A stretch of DNA of 64,000 bases from Nakaseomyces glabratus. Taxonomy: Eukaryota > Ascomycota > Saccharomycetes > Saccharomycetales > Saccharomycetaceae. The notes beneath the pieces are model-generated. The model searched no databases. It saw only the letters and a program-made list of their open reading frames with translations, and was not told the origin of the DNA. The stretch covers positions 868,001-932,000 of the forward strand of contig NC_088963.1 in assembly GCF_010111755.1 (NCBI RefSeq), read 5' to 3'. Shown here piece by piece: positions 46,677 to 56,518 of the stretch; positions within the stretch are counted from its first letter, which is position 1; the number at the start of each line of letters is the position of its first letter. A program made the position numbers and the translations under genes.

Positions 46677-49600
46677 TCAAATATCATTAATTATCATGTT
46701 CTCTGAAAATCTTTTGACCCAAGGTTGATGGAAAGCATTCAATTCAACAACCTCTTTCAGTTTCATATACCAGCTTTGTTCATCTGCTAGAGAAGACTCA
46801 TCACTAAATGTGATTACCTCACCATCATCAAATACCAGTTGAAAACAATCATTCATCAGAACCCATGTGGTAAAGTTTCTTACGTTGTCCTTACCAGTCA
46901 CAACATCATCCTTCCCTATGACCTTCACTACTTTAAGCATGTTAATTCTTATCTTTGGTTTCATGCTGACTTCATGATAACCAACCAACTCTACACCATT
47001 TAATTTGAAAAATCTATTTTTCATTTGCGAGCTCAAATCTCCTCCTTCTTGCAACAGATATCCTTCCTTGGTTATGTCCTGTTGAGATCTATATTTTTCA
47101 ACAATGCTTTTTGCTTTCTTCAATGACACTGGAAACTTTTCATCATTTGAAACTCTCTCAAGGAAACATCCCTTTACTTTCAAGGATCCAACTTTGTATG
47201 CAGGTCTACGTGGTAGATCATACAATGCTTCTTGAGTAACTTTACTTGAACTGTTGTTCTGTAAACGGGACCATTTGTTCAATAGATCAAACGATAAGTC
47301 TTGCTCTTTGAATCTAATCTTTTCAAAGAGTGACTCATCCAACAGAATTTCACATCTACCAAATGAACCATCACGAGCAAATAGATAATCCCATTCATCC
47401 TTGACAGTACTTCTCTCAACAAATTGGGTTTCTGTCCTGTATTTCATTTTACCAAATGGAAATTTTTTACCGATTGGTATTCTCTTGGTCACTTCAACAA
47501 GTTCATTGGTTAATCTAGTATACTTGATCATCAATGTAATTATCAGCTTATTAATAGATTGATCGATTGGTATTTCAAATTCTTTATTCAAACTAATGGT
47601 ACCTCTGCTATCTAGTTCAGTCCAATCTGTTCTCACTACATTTTTACCGTTATCAAATTCAATAGAATATTTTGGATGGTGAGCATTAATACCAGCCAAT
47701 GAAAGCTTGGTAGTACCTTGCAAGTGCAAATACAAAAGACCTTTGTCAACAATAGGTTCACCTTCATTTCCAACTTGACCAGCATCAATATTGTCTTTAT
47801 TACTAGCATCATCTACTACTGCAGTGTCTTTATTTGTAATTTCTCCTACGGCAGACATGATCGAAATCTGGGCAGCTTCAGATTCAGAAGAGACTCGCTT
47901 TTCAGCAGTCGTACCATCCTTCAAATCTTTTTGAGTATTCTTTTTGGGACTTATAACCTTAAAAGGACTACCAACATGTGTGCTTTTAACAGGTGATAAT
48001 TCTGGAGTATGTACCAAGCTTTTCTTATCAGAGAAGATACCCATATCGATATCATTAGTCATTTCGCTTTTACTGATACTTATATCTCTTCCATTTAAAG
48101 CAAACATGTCGACATTACCAGTTGCAATATCATTTGCAGTTGATCTCCAGATACCCAAACCTGCATTATCTATGATATGGTGCTCTTGATCGGAGCGACA
48201 TTCATTTAATTCAGAGTTCTCGGTATTTAGGAGTTTCTTCATTATATTGTGATCAACATTAGGCTCTTCACCAGTTGGAAGTGAATAATCCACACTTTCA
48301 CTCCATACTTTTGAAGTTGGAAGTGCTTGATTCTTTGTTGTTGTCTCTTCAATTAAATCTGAGGAAGTATTGGTATTTATATCTTTGTCAAAATAATTTA
48401 GAACATTTTCCAAGTCATTTTCAAAAGATGTTCCCAGTTCATTGAATTGTGAATCAAAATTATCCATAGTAGCGCTAGGTGTAACAAAGGCCTGACTACC
48501 TGATGAACAAGATTCATTATCATCTTGATTATTAGCTTTTAAAGAGGAGCTATCATTTTCTATACTGATAGGCTGTACTTTAACCTCGGGCTCAATATTA
48601 ACTTCTGTTATGGTGTTTCCTTCGTCAACAGAAAAGGATGGATGACTCTTTCTTTTATCAATCACTGTTTGCCTAATCTTCTTAGAATTAATGGTATTTC
48701 TCCTCATTGGATCCAAAATACTAGGTAGCTTAGTGTATATGAAATCCATGCTTTGTTCCTGTTGAATATTATTATCAGGGTAGTAATACTTACTACGACT
48801 GACAATTTTTGGCTTGAATTTGAAAGCTGTAGCAGGTACTGGTGATGCTACACTGGACTTAGTAGAGTTGGAATTATAAGAGAATTGAGAATTCGAGCTT
48901 AGCGCTGGAGAAACAGCCTTGGTTGTCTGTTCTTGTAAATGCCAAATCGATAAATAATCTGTAGGCTTGACACTATTTTTCATTTGCATCGATTCATTAG
49001 AAGTTTCAAACTCATCATCAAAGGGATCATCAATCGAAAGCTTTTCCAATTTGGGGAGAGGTGGTAGTACTGGAGTGAAATTTGAAGCACTACTACTAAT
49101 CCTGGAGTTAACAGCAGAATTATCAGTGGCTTCAGAGATATCTTTCTGCGAATTTAAGACTTCAATCTCTCTATCAGTATATTGATTCTTTTTTGCTGGC
49201 TTTGGCTCGAAGGTTTCCTGTGTGTTCATTACAGTTTCAGTTGAACGAATATTCTCTTCCAATTGAGGGTCACTGCTTACTTTATCTTCGTTATCTCTGT
49301 TTTGCAGAAATTGAACTGAAATCTCTGACTCGCTAGTATTTTCAAGCATATTTTCTGAAGCAGGCAAAATATTAACTTCTGGCAACGTAGTAGTAACCTC
49401 CTCCGGTACAACCATTTCTGGCTGTATTCCGGTATGGTTATCTTCCAGATTCTGTTGAATTCCATTGTCATTCTTTGTTAAGTTATTTAGGCTTGAATTT
49501 TGATCATGAGATCCGTTAAAACTATCTTCACTAGCAGTTATATCTGATTCTGTAACATTTACTCTGGTATTTGATTCTTCAATTAAATCATTATGCATAC

Positions 49601-51017
49601 TTTGGTCAAAATTATTTCCAGATGTTAGATTTATTAGGCTATTATGCGATTCTTCAATATTCCTGGCTATGTCTGAAGTTTCTTTACCGGAATCTGCTAC
49701 GTCCTCAACTGAGCCGTCATTTGCAGACTTTGATATGTTATTGTCAGAGACGGTTTTTACTGAGTCAATGGATTTATTGCTTGACAGTTGGTGATCAATC
49801 ATATTTAATGTCTCATCTAGTTTATTTTCCTGCCTTATTTCTAGCATATCTGATATTGAATTTGAGGATGGGTTACTTTTCACCGCTGGTAAATTTTCAT
49901 TCTCAGGTACTGAGCTTATAACGCCTTTGCTTTCTTCCTCGGATACAAGCCTATTCTCATGTTCACAATTATTATCAATGTCAATTGGTTTAATAGAGGG
50001 GGTGACATTGATATCAGGCAACTCAGTTGCAAAAACTTCAAATTCGTGGGCATGAAAGTCTGTTGGGGTATGATGCAAAACAGAAGTTTCTTGTTCCGAT
50101 TGTGAATCTTCTTCATAATCTGGGAAACCTAGATTTTCCACTGATTGAGAGGCTTCTTTTAAATTGGAAATTACAAAAGATGGACGTTCCAATGTTGGTG
50201 GTAGGAGTGTTTCTACATTTGACAGAATATCATTGCTAACTGTAGTTTGTTTTGTCTCTAGAGGAATATCATCGGGTACTGTCTGTAATTTCGCATCCTC
50301 TACCGGAGCGTCCTTGAAATAATTTATAGTCTGTGCATTGGTAATTGGTATCTTGGATGGTGAGACTGGCTTTTTGGCTTTTGATAGTAGATCTATATCT
50401 TCTGTATCAGAATCATCGGCCATGCTAATCATATCAGGGCCATCGTAGATTGTACTGACTTCTATCATATCTGGTTCCTTGTCCTGCAATTCGTCGGCCA
50501 ATAGCGGTTCAGTGCCCTTAACTGAGAAGTTCAATGTTCTTGTATCATCCATATCGTTTGACAATTGAGAATCAGATACTTCGTCCTCCACCACTTGCTT
50601 CAAGTTGTTGATTAAGTTGGACTTGCTGGAGCTAGGCGGTAGAACCAAGTTTTTGCTATCTACGAGAACCTGCTCGGATTCTTCTTCAGTCAAATGTTTG
50701 TTACCAGACAACAAGTTTGTTGTGTCGCTCTCATCTCCTTGTTCCTCGTCATCGTCGTAGTTGTTCTCCATGGGGAGTAGATCCTGGGGATCGTCGACTT
50801 TATTCCACTGATTAGCGTTAGCATTGGCATTGGCATTGACATTGCTGTTGGCGTTATTCTCAGTGTTGTACTGTACAAGCATGTCCATGGTCTCGTCGCC
50901 TATCTCTTGCAATGGCAGCAAGTACCCGTTACTCTGTGCGACATCGTTGCCTGACTGCATCTCCATCTCCATATCGATCTCCTTCAACAGCGAGTCGACT
51001 GTGGTTTCCGCTTCCAT
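46677..51017 (-). CDS. BUD4: Bud-site selection protein Bud4 (anillin-like, PH domain)
   Basis: A 1,446-residue protein (S. cerevisiae 1,447) that marks axial bud sites and stabilises septin rings at the bud neck. The first 1,000 residues are acidic and Ser/Asn-rich with short linear motifs (for example SPLKSP-type sites around SPVKSTHVGSPFKVISPKK), compatible with Cdk control. The C-terminal third holds an anillin-like C2 module (LYLHLQGTTKLSLAGINAHH) and a PH domain at about 1315-1427 (ITKEGYLLQEGGDLSSQMKN, then RFFKLNGVELVGYHEV and SWYMKLKEVV). Near residue 60 there is an Asn-Ala dipeptide repeat (NVNANANANAN). Convergent with FIP1 and divergent from JSN1, as YJR092W. Confidence 0.95.
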   Translation of the reverse strand: MEAETTVDSLLKEIDMEMEMQSGNDVAQSNGYLLPLQEIGDETMDMLVQYNTENNANSNVNANANANANQWNKVDDPQDLLPMENNYDDDEEQGDESDTTNLLSGNKHLTEEESEQVLVDSKNLVLPPSSSKSNLINNLKQVVEDEVSDSQLSNDMDDTRTLNFSVKGTEPLLADELQDKEPDMIEVSTIYDGPDMISMADDSDTEDIDLLSKAKKPVSPSKIPITNAQTINYFKDAPVEDAKLQTVPDDIPLETKQTTVSNDILSNVETLLPPTLERPSFVISNLKEASQSVENLGFPDYEEDSQSEQETSVLHHTPTDFHAHEFEVFATELPDINVTPSIKPIDIDNNCEHENRLVSEEESKGVISSVPENENLPAVKSNPSSNSISDMLEIRQENKLDETLNMIDHQLSSNKSIDSVKTVSDNNISKSANDGSVEDVADSGKETSDIARNIEESHNSLINLTSGNNFDQSMHNDLIEESNTRVNVTESDITASEDSFNGSHDQNSSLNNLTKNDNGIQQNLEDNHTGIQPEMVVPEEVTTTLPEVNILPASENMLENTSESEISVQFLQNRDNEDKVSSDPQLEENIRSTETVMNTQETFEPKPAKKNQYTDREIEVLNSQKDISEATDNSAVNSRISSSASNFTPVLPPLPKLEKLSIDDPFDDEFETSNESMQMKNSVKPTDYLSIWHLQEQTTKAVSPALSSNSQFSYNSNSTKSSVASPVPATAFKFKPKIVSRSKYYYPDNNIQQEQSMDFIYTKLPSILDPMRRNTINSKKIRQTVIDKRKSHPSFSVDEGNTITEVNIEPEVKVQPISIENDSSSLKANNQDDNESCSSGSQAFVTPSATMDNFDSQFNELGTSFENDLENVLNYFDKDINTNTSSDLIEETTTKNQALPTSKVWSESVDYSLPTGEEPNVDHNIMKKLLNTENSELNECRSDQEHHIIDNAGLGIWRSTANDIATGNVDMFALNGRDISISKSEMTNDIDMGIFSDKKSLVHTPELSPVKSTHVGSPFKVISPKKNTQKDLKDGTTAEKRVSSESEAAQISIMSAVGEITNKDTAVVDDASNKDNIDAGQVGNEGEPIVDKGLLYLHLQGTTKLSLAGINAHHPKYSIEFDNGKNVVRTDWTELDSRGTISLNKEFEIPIDQSINKLIITLMIKYTRLTNELVEVTKRIPIGKKFPFGKMKYRTETQFVERSTVKDEWDYLFARDGSFGRCEILLDESLFEKIRFKEQDLSFDLLNKWSRLQNNSSSKVTQEALYDLPRRPAYKVGSLKVKGCFLERVSNDEKFPVSLKKAKSIVEKYRSQQDITKEGYLLQEGGDLSSQMKNRFFKLNGVELVGYHEVSMKPKIRINMLKVVKVIGKDDVVTGKDNVRNFTTWVLMNDCFQLVFDDGEVITFSDESSLADEQSWYMKLKEVVELNAFHQPWVKRFSENMIINDI

Positions 51018-51592
51018 TGTGTGTTTCTTGTATTGGCTTTAGTTTTAGTGTGTTTGTTCTAGGTGAATGTGCTATTTTAATAAAGGTTCAGTGATTTACA
51101 AGCTGTATATATAAGTTGAGTTACTGTTTTGCGTCTGCCAAAACACACAAGCAATGGTTAAAAACTTCCAGTTGGTGTCTCTCAGCAATAGCAATTTGTG
51201 ATAGCTACTGCACACGCACACAATAGCCCATGGGAGGGGAGCAAAGACGGGATAGTATGTGTATGAGCGTTGATAGACCACTTGTTTATGTTTGCGATCG
51301 ATATGTTTACAAAATGGCCCAATTAGGAAAAATCTCAAAAAAGAACCAAAAGAATTGTTCAAGGTGAGTCCTAATATCATACAAAACGGATACCATATGA
51401 CATGTACGTATAATATAACAAACTCGCGAAAATCGACCCAGATCACAGAATACGGAACTTACCCGGTCTCTTCCTTTCTAGCTCCAGTCTCTGGCTTCCT
51501 GCTCCACGGGATGCCTGTATTATGTGTATGTGCCGACGACCCGCCACCCGGCTGTTATCCCGCCAGACACGGGCCAAATATACCAGAATACA

Positions 51593-51618
51593 AGACCCAG
51601 GCTCGCGAGCCTGGGTCT
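51593..51618. repeat. 26-bp perfect palindrome
   Basis: AGACCCAGGCTCG followed directly by its reverse complement, centred on TCGCGA with no spacer. The flanks nearly extend it (CA on one side, CTTG after a CT insertion on the other). It lies between the two Reb1 sites. Confidence 0.85.
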
Positions 51619-51660
51619 CTTGAAAACTCATAGAACAAGCGCTATACAAACGAATCGCTG

Positions 51661-51692
51661 TGTATGTGTGTATGTGTGTATGTGTGTGTAGT
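51661..51692. repeat. TG-rich microsatellite
   Basis: Alternating TGTATG and TGTG units upstream of JSN1, a simple tandem repeat likely to vary between strains. Confidence 0.7.
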
Positions 51693-52270
51693 GTGTCTTA
51701 CGCGCCTCGAACACCAGTGTGGGCACCATGCGGCTTGCCCTTTTGAGGGAGGCAGCCGGGTAACTGTTTCATCCGCATTTCCCTTCTTGGGTCTCAATCG
51801 CTGCTGTGTAACTCTGCTGCACAGCCTTCTAGGCATTTTGCAAGTTGAAATTCTCTCGCCTGCATTTCTCTATCGCCCACAGAAAATCCCGCATAAAAGG
51901 CGAAGTTTTCCGCCTCTTTCTCTCTGGTTTCTTTGGGCTTAACTCGCTTAGTTTGTACGTACGTTTCTGAGACTTTAGGGCGTCGCTTGCAGTACGACAC
52001 CAGATCCAGTCCCCTTTCTCTTCGCTGCGACACGCTGAACGCTGAACGCTGAACCCGCTACTATATAAACTCGGGATTGGGGCGCGGGAAGGGGGAATTT
52101 CACGGTTCGTTCTTCTAGCCGCCCAGATATTCATAATACCAGACTTTGCGACAGCCTTACTTCTACTTGAGGGAAAACTCGGTGAAAAAGGAATCTCTGA
52201 AACGTTTATTTTTTGATCTTTAGCTTGAGTTTGACATTGACTTTGGGAACAGTTTGAGCTTTTGTACCGA

Positions 52271-55200
52271 ATGGAGAAGAAGTTTACTAATATACCGGAA
52301 GTGATTGATCCCGGGATCACAATCCCGATTTTTGAAGAGGATGTGGATGCGATGTCGCTGGAGCAGCCGCAGAAACTGGGGTCGTATAGGGCGCGTGCTG
52401 GTAAGTTCAGCAACACGCTGAGTAACCTGTTGCCGTCTATATCTGCGAAGCTGCACCACTCGAAGAAGCAAGGGAAAGGTGCTGGTGCGGACCCGAACGC
52501 GTCCACTCCGGACAGCTCTGAGTCCGCGATCGGGAACTTGTCTGCGAAGTCCTCGCAGATGTTCATGATGAATACAGACCAGGGTATGCCCTCCATGACC
52601 GCGGCGGTGGCAGCAGATATGGGCCCTCCCAGACCAGCACACGTGGAGGGATTCTCCGCCAGAGGCGCCGCACAGGACAACACTACTCCGCCTAGAGACG
52701 CCGACAAACTCGTCCACTTCCCGGAGTCCACGGAGTACTTGATCTCCAGACCCCGGACGTCAAACGACTCCTTCGGCAATAACTTGCCACGCCAAATTTC
52801 GCGCACGAGAAACAATACTATGTCCTCACAGATTACATCAATCTCATCCATAGTCCCTAAACCTCTGCCAAACACAGTCTGGAACAACAACGATACAGTA
52901 AACCAGCAGTACCAACAACAACAGCAGCAGCAGCAGCAGCAGCAACAGCAAATGGTCCCACAGATAAACACTTATAATGCTATGGATATGGGCCAGCAAC
53001 CTAACTACGGCGATACCATGAACCAACAGATGGGTGGCAACAACTTAACTGTGAACAACGCCTGGAACTCAAATAGACCAAGATCACACTCAAACGCATC
53101 GAGCATATACACAGACGCACCACAGTACGACACAGTCGGCAGGTCTAGAGCCGCATCGAGCTACGCCCACGGCAACTCAAACATTCCATTAGTAGCAGAC
53201 GAAGTCGACCCAAGGTCTCTGAACTGGGTCACCACTGACTTGCTAGTACCACCCATCAACCAAATCTCTAACTTGCTACCAACAAACACCATCTCGATAT
53301 CGAACGTGTTTCCATTACAACAACAGCAACCCCATTTGAACAACGCCATCAACCTGACCAGTGCATCATTGGCCACTCTGTGCTCTAAATACGGTGAGGT
53401 CATCTCAGCAAGAACTCTAAGAGGCATCAATATGGCTTTGGTTGAATTCGACAGCGTCGACAGTGCTATTCGCGCACTAGATGCATTACAAGGAAAAGAA
53501 GTCTCCATGATCGGCGCTCCTAGTAAAGTTTCCTTTGCGAAGATCTTGCCAATGCACTACCAGCAGTCTAATCATACACAACAGCAAAACGCTCAAACAA
53601 CTCAGGCAGAGTCAGTGTCCCAGCCTTTACTGCAAGAACAACTCAACAATGGCGCTGTCACTTTCCACCAACAAGGTAATATATCCATCCCAGTGTTCAA
53701 CCAAAATCAGTACAGTAATGGGCAAAATACAAACAACAATGCCTCCTCTCACCCAGGAACCTCATCGTCCTCTGACAAGGAGCAATGCCCATTTCCTTTG
53801 CCTCCTCCTCCTTTGTCAGGAAAGAAATCTGAGTTGGAACAAGTGGTTTTGCAATTTAATTCAGATCACGATGAAAGCCAAGTAGCCTCGTTAATAAACA
53901 ATAGCTTGAAGACAAAACCTACATCAGATGTCAACAATTTCGGACCGTTGCCTGGATCAGTCTCAAACAAACAGTTTGATGCACCAAAATTAAGGGAACT
54001 TAGAAAGGCAATTGATTCGAATAGTTTGTCAGATATTGAGATTGAGCAATTAGCAATTGCAATGCTGGATGAATTACCAGAACTAAGTTCAGATTATTTA
54101 GGTAACACAATTGTCCAAAAGCTGTTTGAACACTCTAGTGATATCATTAAGGACATAATGCTAAGGAAAACTGGTAAGTATTTAGCTTCAATGGGTGTCC
54201 ACAAAAACGGTACTTGGGCTTGCCAAAAGATCATAACGAAGGCTACCACACCAAGGCAAATCAAATTGGTAACTGATGGTATCAAGGATTACTGTACAGC
54301 TCTTTTCAACGACCAGTTCGGTAACTATGTTATTCAATGTGTGCTGAAATTCGGCTACCCTTGGAACTCATTCATCTTTGAAAGTATACTTTCAAATTTC
54401 TGGACTATCGTGCAAAACAGATACGGTGCTCGTGCAGTTAGAGCATGTCTGGAAGCTCATGATATCGTCACCATGGAACAAACTTTGGTGTTGAGTGCTA
54501 TGATCGTCATATATGCAGAATATTTAACTACCAATAGCAATGGAACATTGCTAGTTACATGGTTCCTAGACACATGCGTTTTATCAAATAGACATTCCAT
54601 TTTAGCTCCAAGGTTAGTTAACCATATCGTTGATCTCTGCCGTCATAGACTAGCTTCCCTAACTATCCTCAAAATTTTGAACTACAGAGGTGATGACGCT
54701 GCTAGAAAGACAATCTTGAATACTGTTTTTGGTAATTGCGAAACAGATGAACCCCAACAAATTCTTTACCAAATTTTATGCGACGTTAATTACGGCCCAA
54801 CATTTGTCTACAAAGTACTATCCATGCCTTTATTGGAGGATGATATAAGAATACACATAATAGCGCAAGTTAGAAAGATTCTTATGGAGTCTAATACGGC
54901 GCAGCATCACCGTCGTTTGATGGAAGAGGTTGGTTTGATGACCACCGGTAATAATAATAACCAGACCAGCAACAATAAGCACAGGAAGAACTCTTCTCAT
55001 ACATATGTTCAAGATAATAATGGACATATGAGAGGTGTCTCGGTTTCTAGTGTACGCAGTGGAGGATCTAGACAAACAGGTTTAACTCCAAATATACCAC
55101 AAACGTTCCAAATGCCAAGCTTGCCAAATACTTCTATGAGCACCGTTGTGTCTGGAAATATGTCTCTAAATCAACTACCAACGCAAATGCAGCAACAACA

Positions 55201-55600
55201 GCAATCTGGTGTACTACCTCAAACCGTTCAACAGCAGCAGCAGCAACCTATGGTGGGCTCCAACCAAAACAATGCTATGAGTTACATGAATTACCCTGGA
55301 GTCTTCCCTATGGGCTATCCGAATAACAATAGCAGCTATGGAATAAACGATGATCTTGTGTCAAAACTAGATATGCTTACTTTGGGAAATGGTACTCACT
55401 TATCATTGCCTCAATTGAGTGTCACAAACCATGAAAATAACACTAACTACAGTAACAATAACAATAACAATAACAATAACAATAACAATAACAATAATAG
55501 TAATGGTAATAATAATACCAATGGCGGTAATCCCATGAACTTGATGAATTCTTCCTTGAATAACACCCAAGAATTCGGTGGATCATCTCTATGGAATTAA
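52271..55600 (+). CDS. JSN1: Pumilio-family RNA-binding protein Jsn1/Puf1
   Basis: A 1,109-residue protein (S. cerevisiae Jsn1 1,091) of the Puf1/Puf2 type, binding mRNAs for membrane and mitochondrial proteins. The first ATG is at 52271; only a TTG precedes it in frame. An RRM spans about 340-425 (TSASLATLCSKYGEVISART, then NMALVEFDSVDSAIRALDAL). The Puf repeats run from about 581 to 875 (LGNTIVQKLFEHSSDIIKDI, GTWACQKIITKAT, FGNYVIQCVLKFG, YGARAVRACLEAH). Low-complexity tracts include poly-Gln near 212-228 and poly-Asn near 1057-1077, encoded by CAG/CAA and AAC/AAT repeats. Synteny with BUD4 and GRR1 matches YJR091C. Confidence 0.95.
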   Translation: MEKKFTNIPEVIDPGITIPIFEEDVDAMSLEQPQKLGSYRARAGKFSNTLSNLLPSISAKLHHSKKQGKGAGADPNASTPDSSESAIGNLSAKSSQMFMMNTDQGMPSMTAAVAADMGPPRPAHVEGFSARGAAQDNTTPPRDADKLVHFPESTEYLISRPRTSNDSFGNNLPRQISRTRNNTMSSQITSISSIVPKPLPNTVWNNNDTVNQQYQQQQQQQQQQQQQMVPQINTYNAMDMGQQPNYGDTMNQQMGGNNLTVNNAWNSNRPRSHSNASSIYTDAPQYDTVGRSRAASSYAHGNSNIPLVADEVDPRSLNWVTTDLLVPPINQISNLLPTNTISISNVFPLQQQQPHLNNAINLTSASLATLCSKYGEVISARTLRGINMALVEFDSVDSAIRALDALQGKEVSMIGAPSKVSFAKILPMHYQQSNHTQQQNAQTTQAESVSQPLLQEQLNNGAVTFHQQGNISIPVFNQNQYSNGQNTNNNASSHPGTSSSSDKEQCPFPLPPPPLSGKKSELEQVVLQFNSDHDESQVASLINNSLKTKPTSDVNNFGPLPGSVSNKQFDAPKLRELRKAIDSNSLSDIEIEQLAIAMLDELPELSSDYLGNTIVQKLFEHSSDIIKDIMLRKTGKYLASMGVHKNGTWACQKIITKATTPRQIKLVTDGIKDYCTALFNDQFGNYVIQCVLKFGYPWNSFIFESILSNFWTIVQNRYGARAVRACLEAHDIVTMEQTLVLSAMIVIYAEYLTTNSNGTLLVTWFLDTCVLSNRHSILAPRLVNHIVDLCRHRLASLTILKILNYRGDDAARKTILNTVFGNCETDEPQQILYQILCDVNYGPTFVYKVLSMPLLEDDIRIHIIAQVRKILMESNTAQHHRRLMEEVGLMTTGNNNNQTSNNKHRKNSSHTYVQDNNGHMRGVSVSSVRSGGSRQTGLTPNIPQTFQMPSLPNTSMSTVVSGNMSLNQLPTQMQQQQQSGVLPQTVQQQQQQPMVGSNQNNAMSYMNYPGVFPMGYPNNNSSYGINDDLVSKLDMLTLGNGTHLSLPQLSVTNHENNTNYSNNNNNNNNNNNNNNNSNGNNNTNGGNPMNLMNSSLNNTQEFGGSSLWN
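52909..52950 (+). repeat. CAG/CAA repeat coding poly-Gln in JSN1
   Basis: About a dozen consecutive glutamine codons with a pure CAG core of about eight, a slippage-prone trinucleotide tract. Confidence 0.75.
55451..55500 (+). repeat. AAC/AAT repeat coding poly-Asn in JSN1
   Basis: A run of alternating AAC and AAT codons (AACAAT hexamers) near the JSN1 C-terminus, encoding more than 14 asparagines. Confidence 0.75.
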
Positions 55601-56518
55601 TATCTCTAGCAACTTTGGCAAATTTCATGATGACGGTAATTACCAATGACCTCTTTTATGTTTCATTTTCATTTTTCCTTTTTTTTTTTTTTCATTTCTT
55701 AATGACTTATTGCATATTTTTCCCCTAACATGTTTCAATTTTGTTTATCTTTGTTGTCTTCTCTTTTTAATTCATTTATGTTTTGCTTTCCACACCAGTA
55801 TTGGTGGCATTCCACATCTTTCTATTTCTTATTTGGTTAATGCAAAGCCTTTCTTTTATCAAGTATTGCACCATATCCAGCCTACATAATAGATCTATAG
55901 AAACTAATATTTTGTCACTCAGAAAGAGCAGTGTACAGCTCTAAATATATTTATAGATAATAGATTCCAACTCTGCTATACAAACTGAACAATGTCCCAT
56001 GTTTATATCATCGACTTAATGAAAATAAAATATAAAAGCACAACTCATCACTAAGAAGCCATTATAAGTCTTTAAATAGCATATCATCATTAACGTTAGA
56101 GTATTGTGGAAGGGGAAATCATTTTTTGTGGGATGAGTCGAAGGCAAACCGGGAACTGAAATAGGATACTTTGTGATGATAATAAGTGGCCATCTAACGA
56201 TTCAACTGTTGGGCTTTCGCATAACAGGTTCTCGAGAATAGCGCAATTTGCAAGTGAATTCAATTGCTTAGACTAGTTTCTTTGTAAGCTGGCCATTAAG
56301 TTTACTATTAGTAGGGGTTTTGTATCTGAACTTTTTTCTGTTCCGGATAATTGACAATTTGACAGTGATTCATAATCTGATAAGACCGAAAATAATAGTG
56401 CATAGCGGTTGATAGATAGTACGGGGGATACACTGGTCTTTATTAATTTTTACAATTTTGGCATTGCAAATAATTTTTTTTGTTCTTCTGCAATACAGAA
56501 TATAATTCAATTTTCGGG
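55601..56518. promoter_or_regulatory. JSN1-GRR1 intergenic region
   Basis: 918 bp. The first 250 bp are T-rich JSN1 3' flank. ATTTATGTTTT at 55774-55784 matches the 11-bp S. cerevisiae ARS consensus by sequence, which alone is weak evidence. No TATA box clearly assignable to GRR1. Confidence 0.4.

Larger units (their letters stand above)
51018..52270. promoter_or_regulatory. BUD4-JSN1 divergent intergenic region
   Basis: 1,253 bp. Reb1 sites TTACCCG at 51459-51465 and (minus) 51763-51757. A 26-bp perfect palindrome at 51593-51618. A TGTATG/TGTG microsatellite at 51661-51692. A 7-bp unit GCTGAAC three times in tandem at 52034-52054 and a TATA box TATATAAA at 52062-52069 for JSN1. The region is GC-richer than most gaps here. 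No convincing gene. Confidence 0.6.

Noticed and set aside
55774..55784. 11/11 match to the S. cerevisiae ARS consensus
   Set aside because: Such matches are common in AT-rich DNA, and no B elements could be established by eye.
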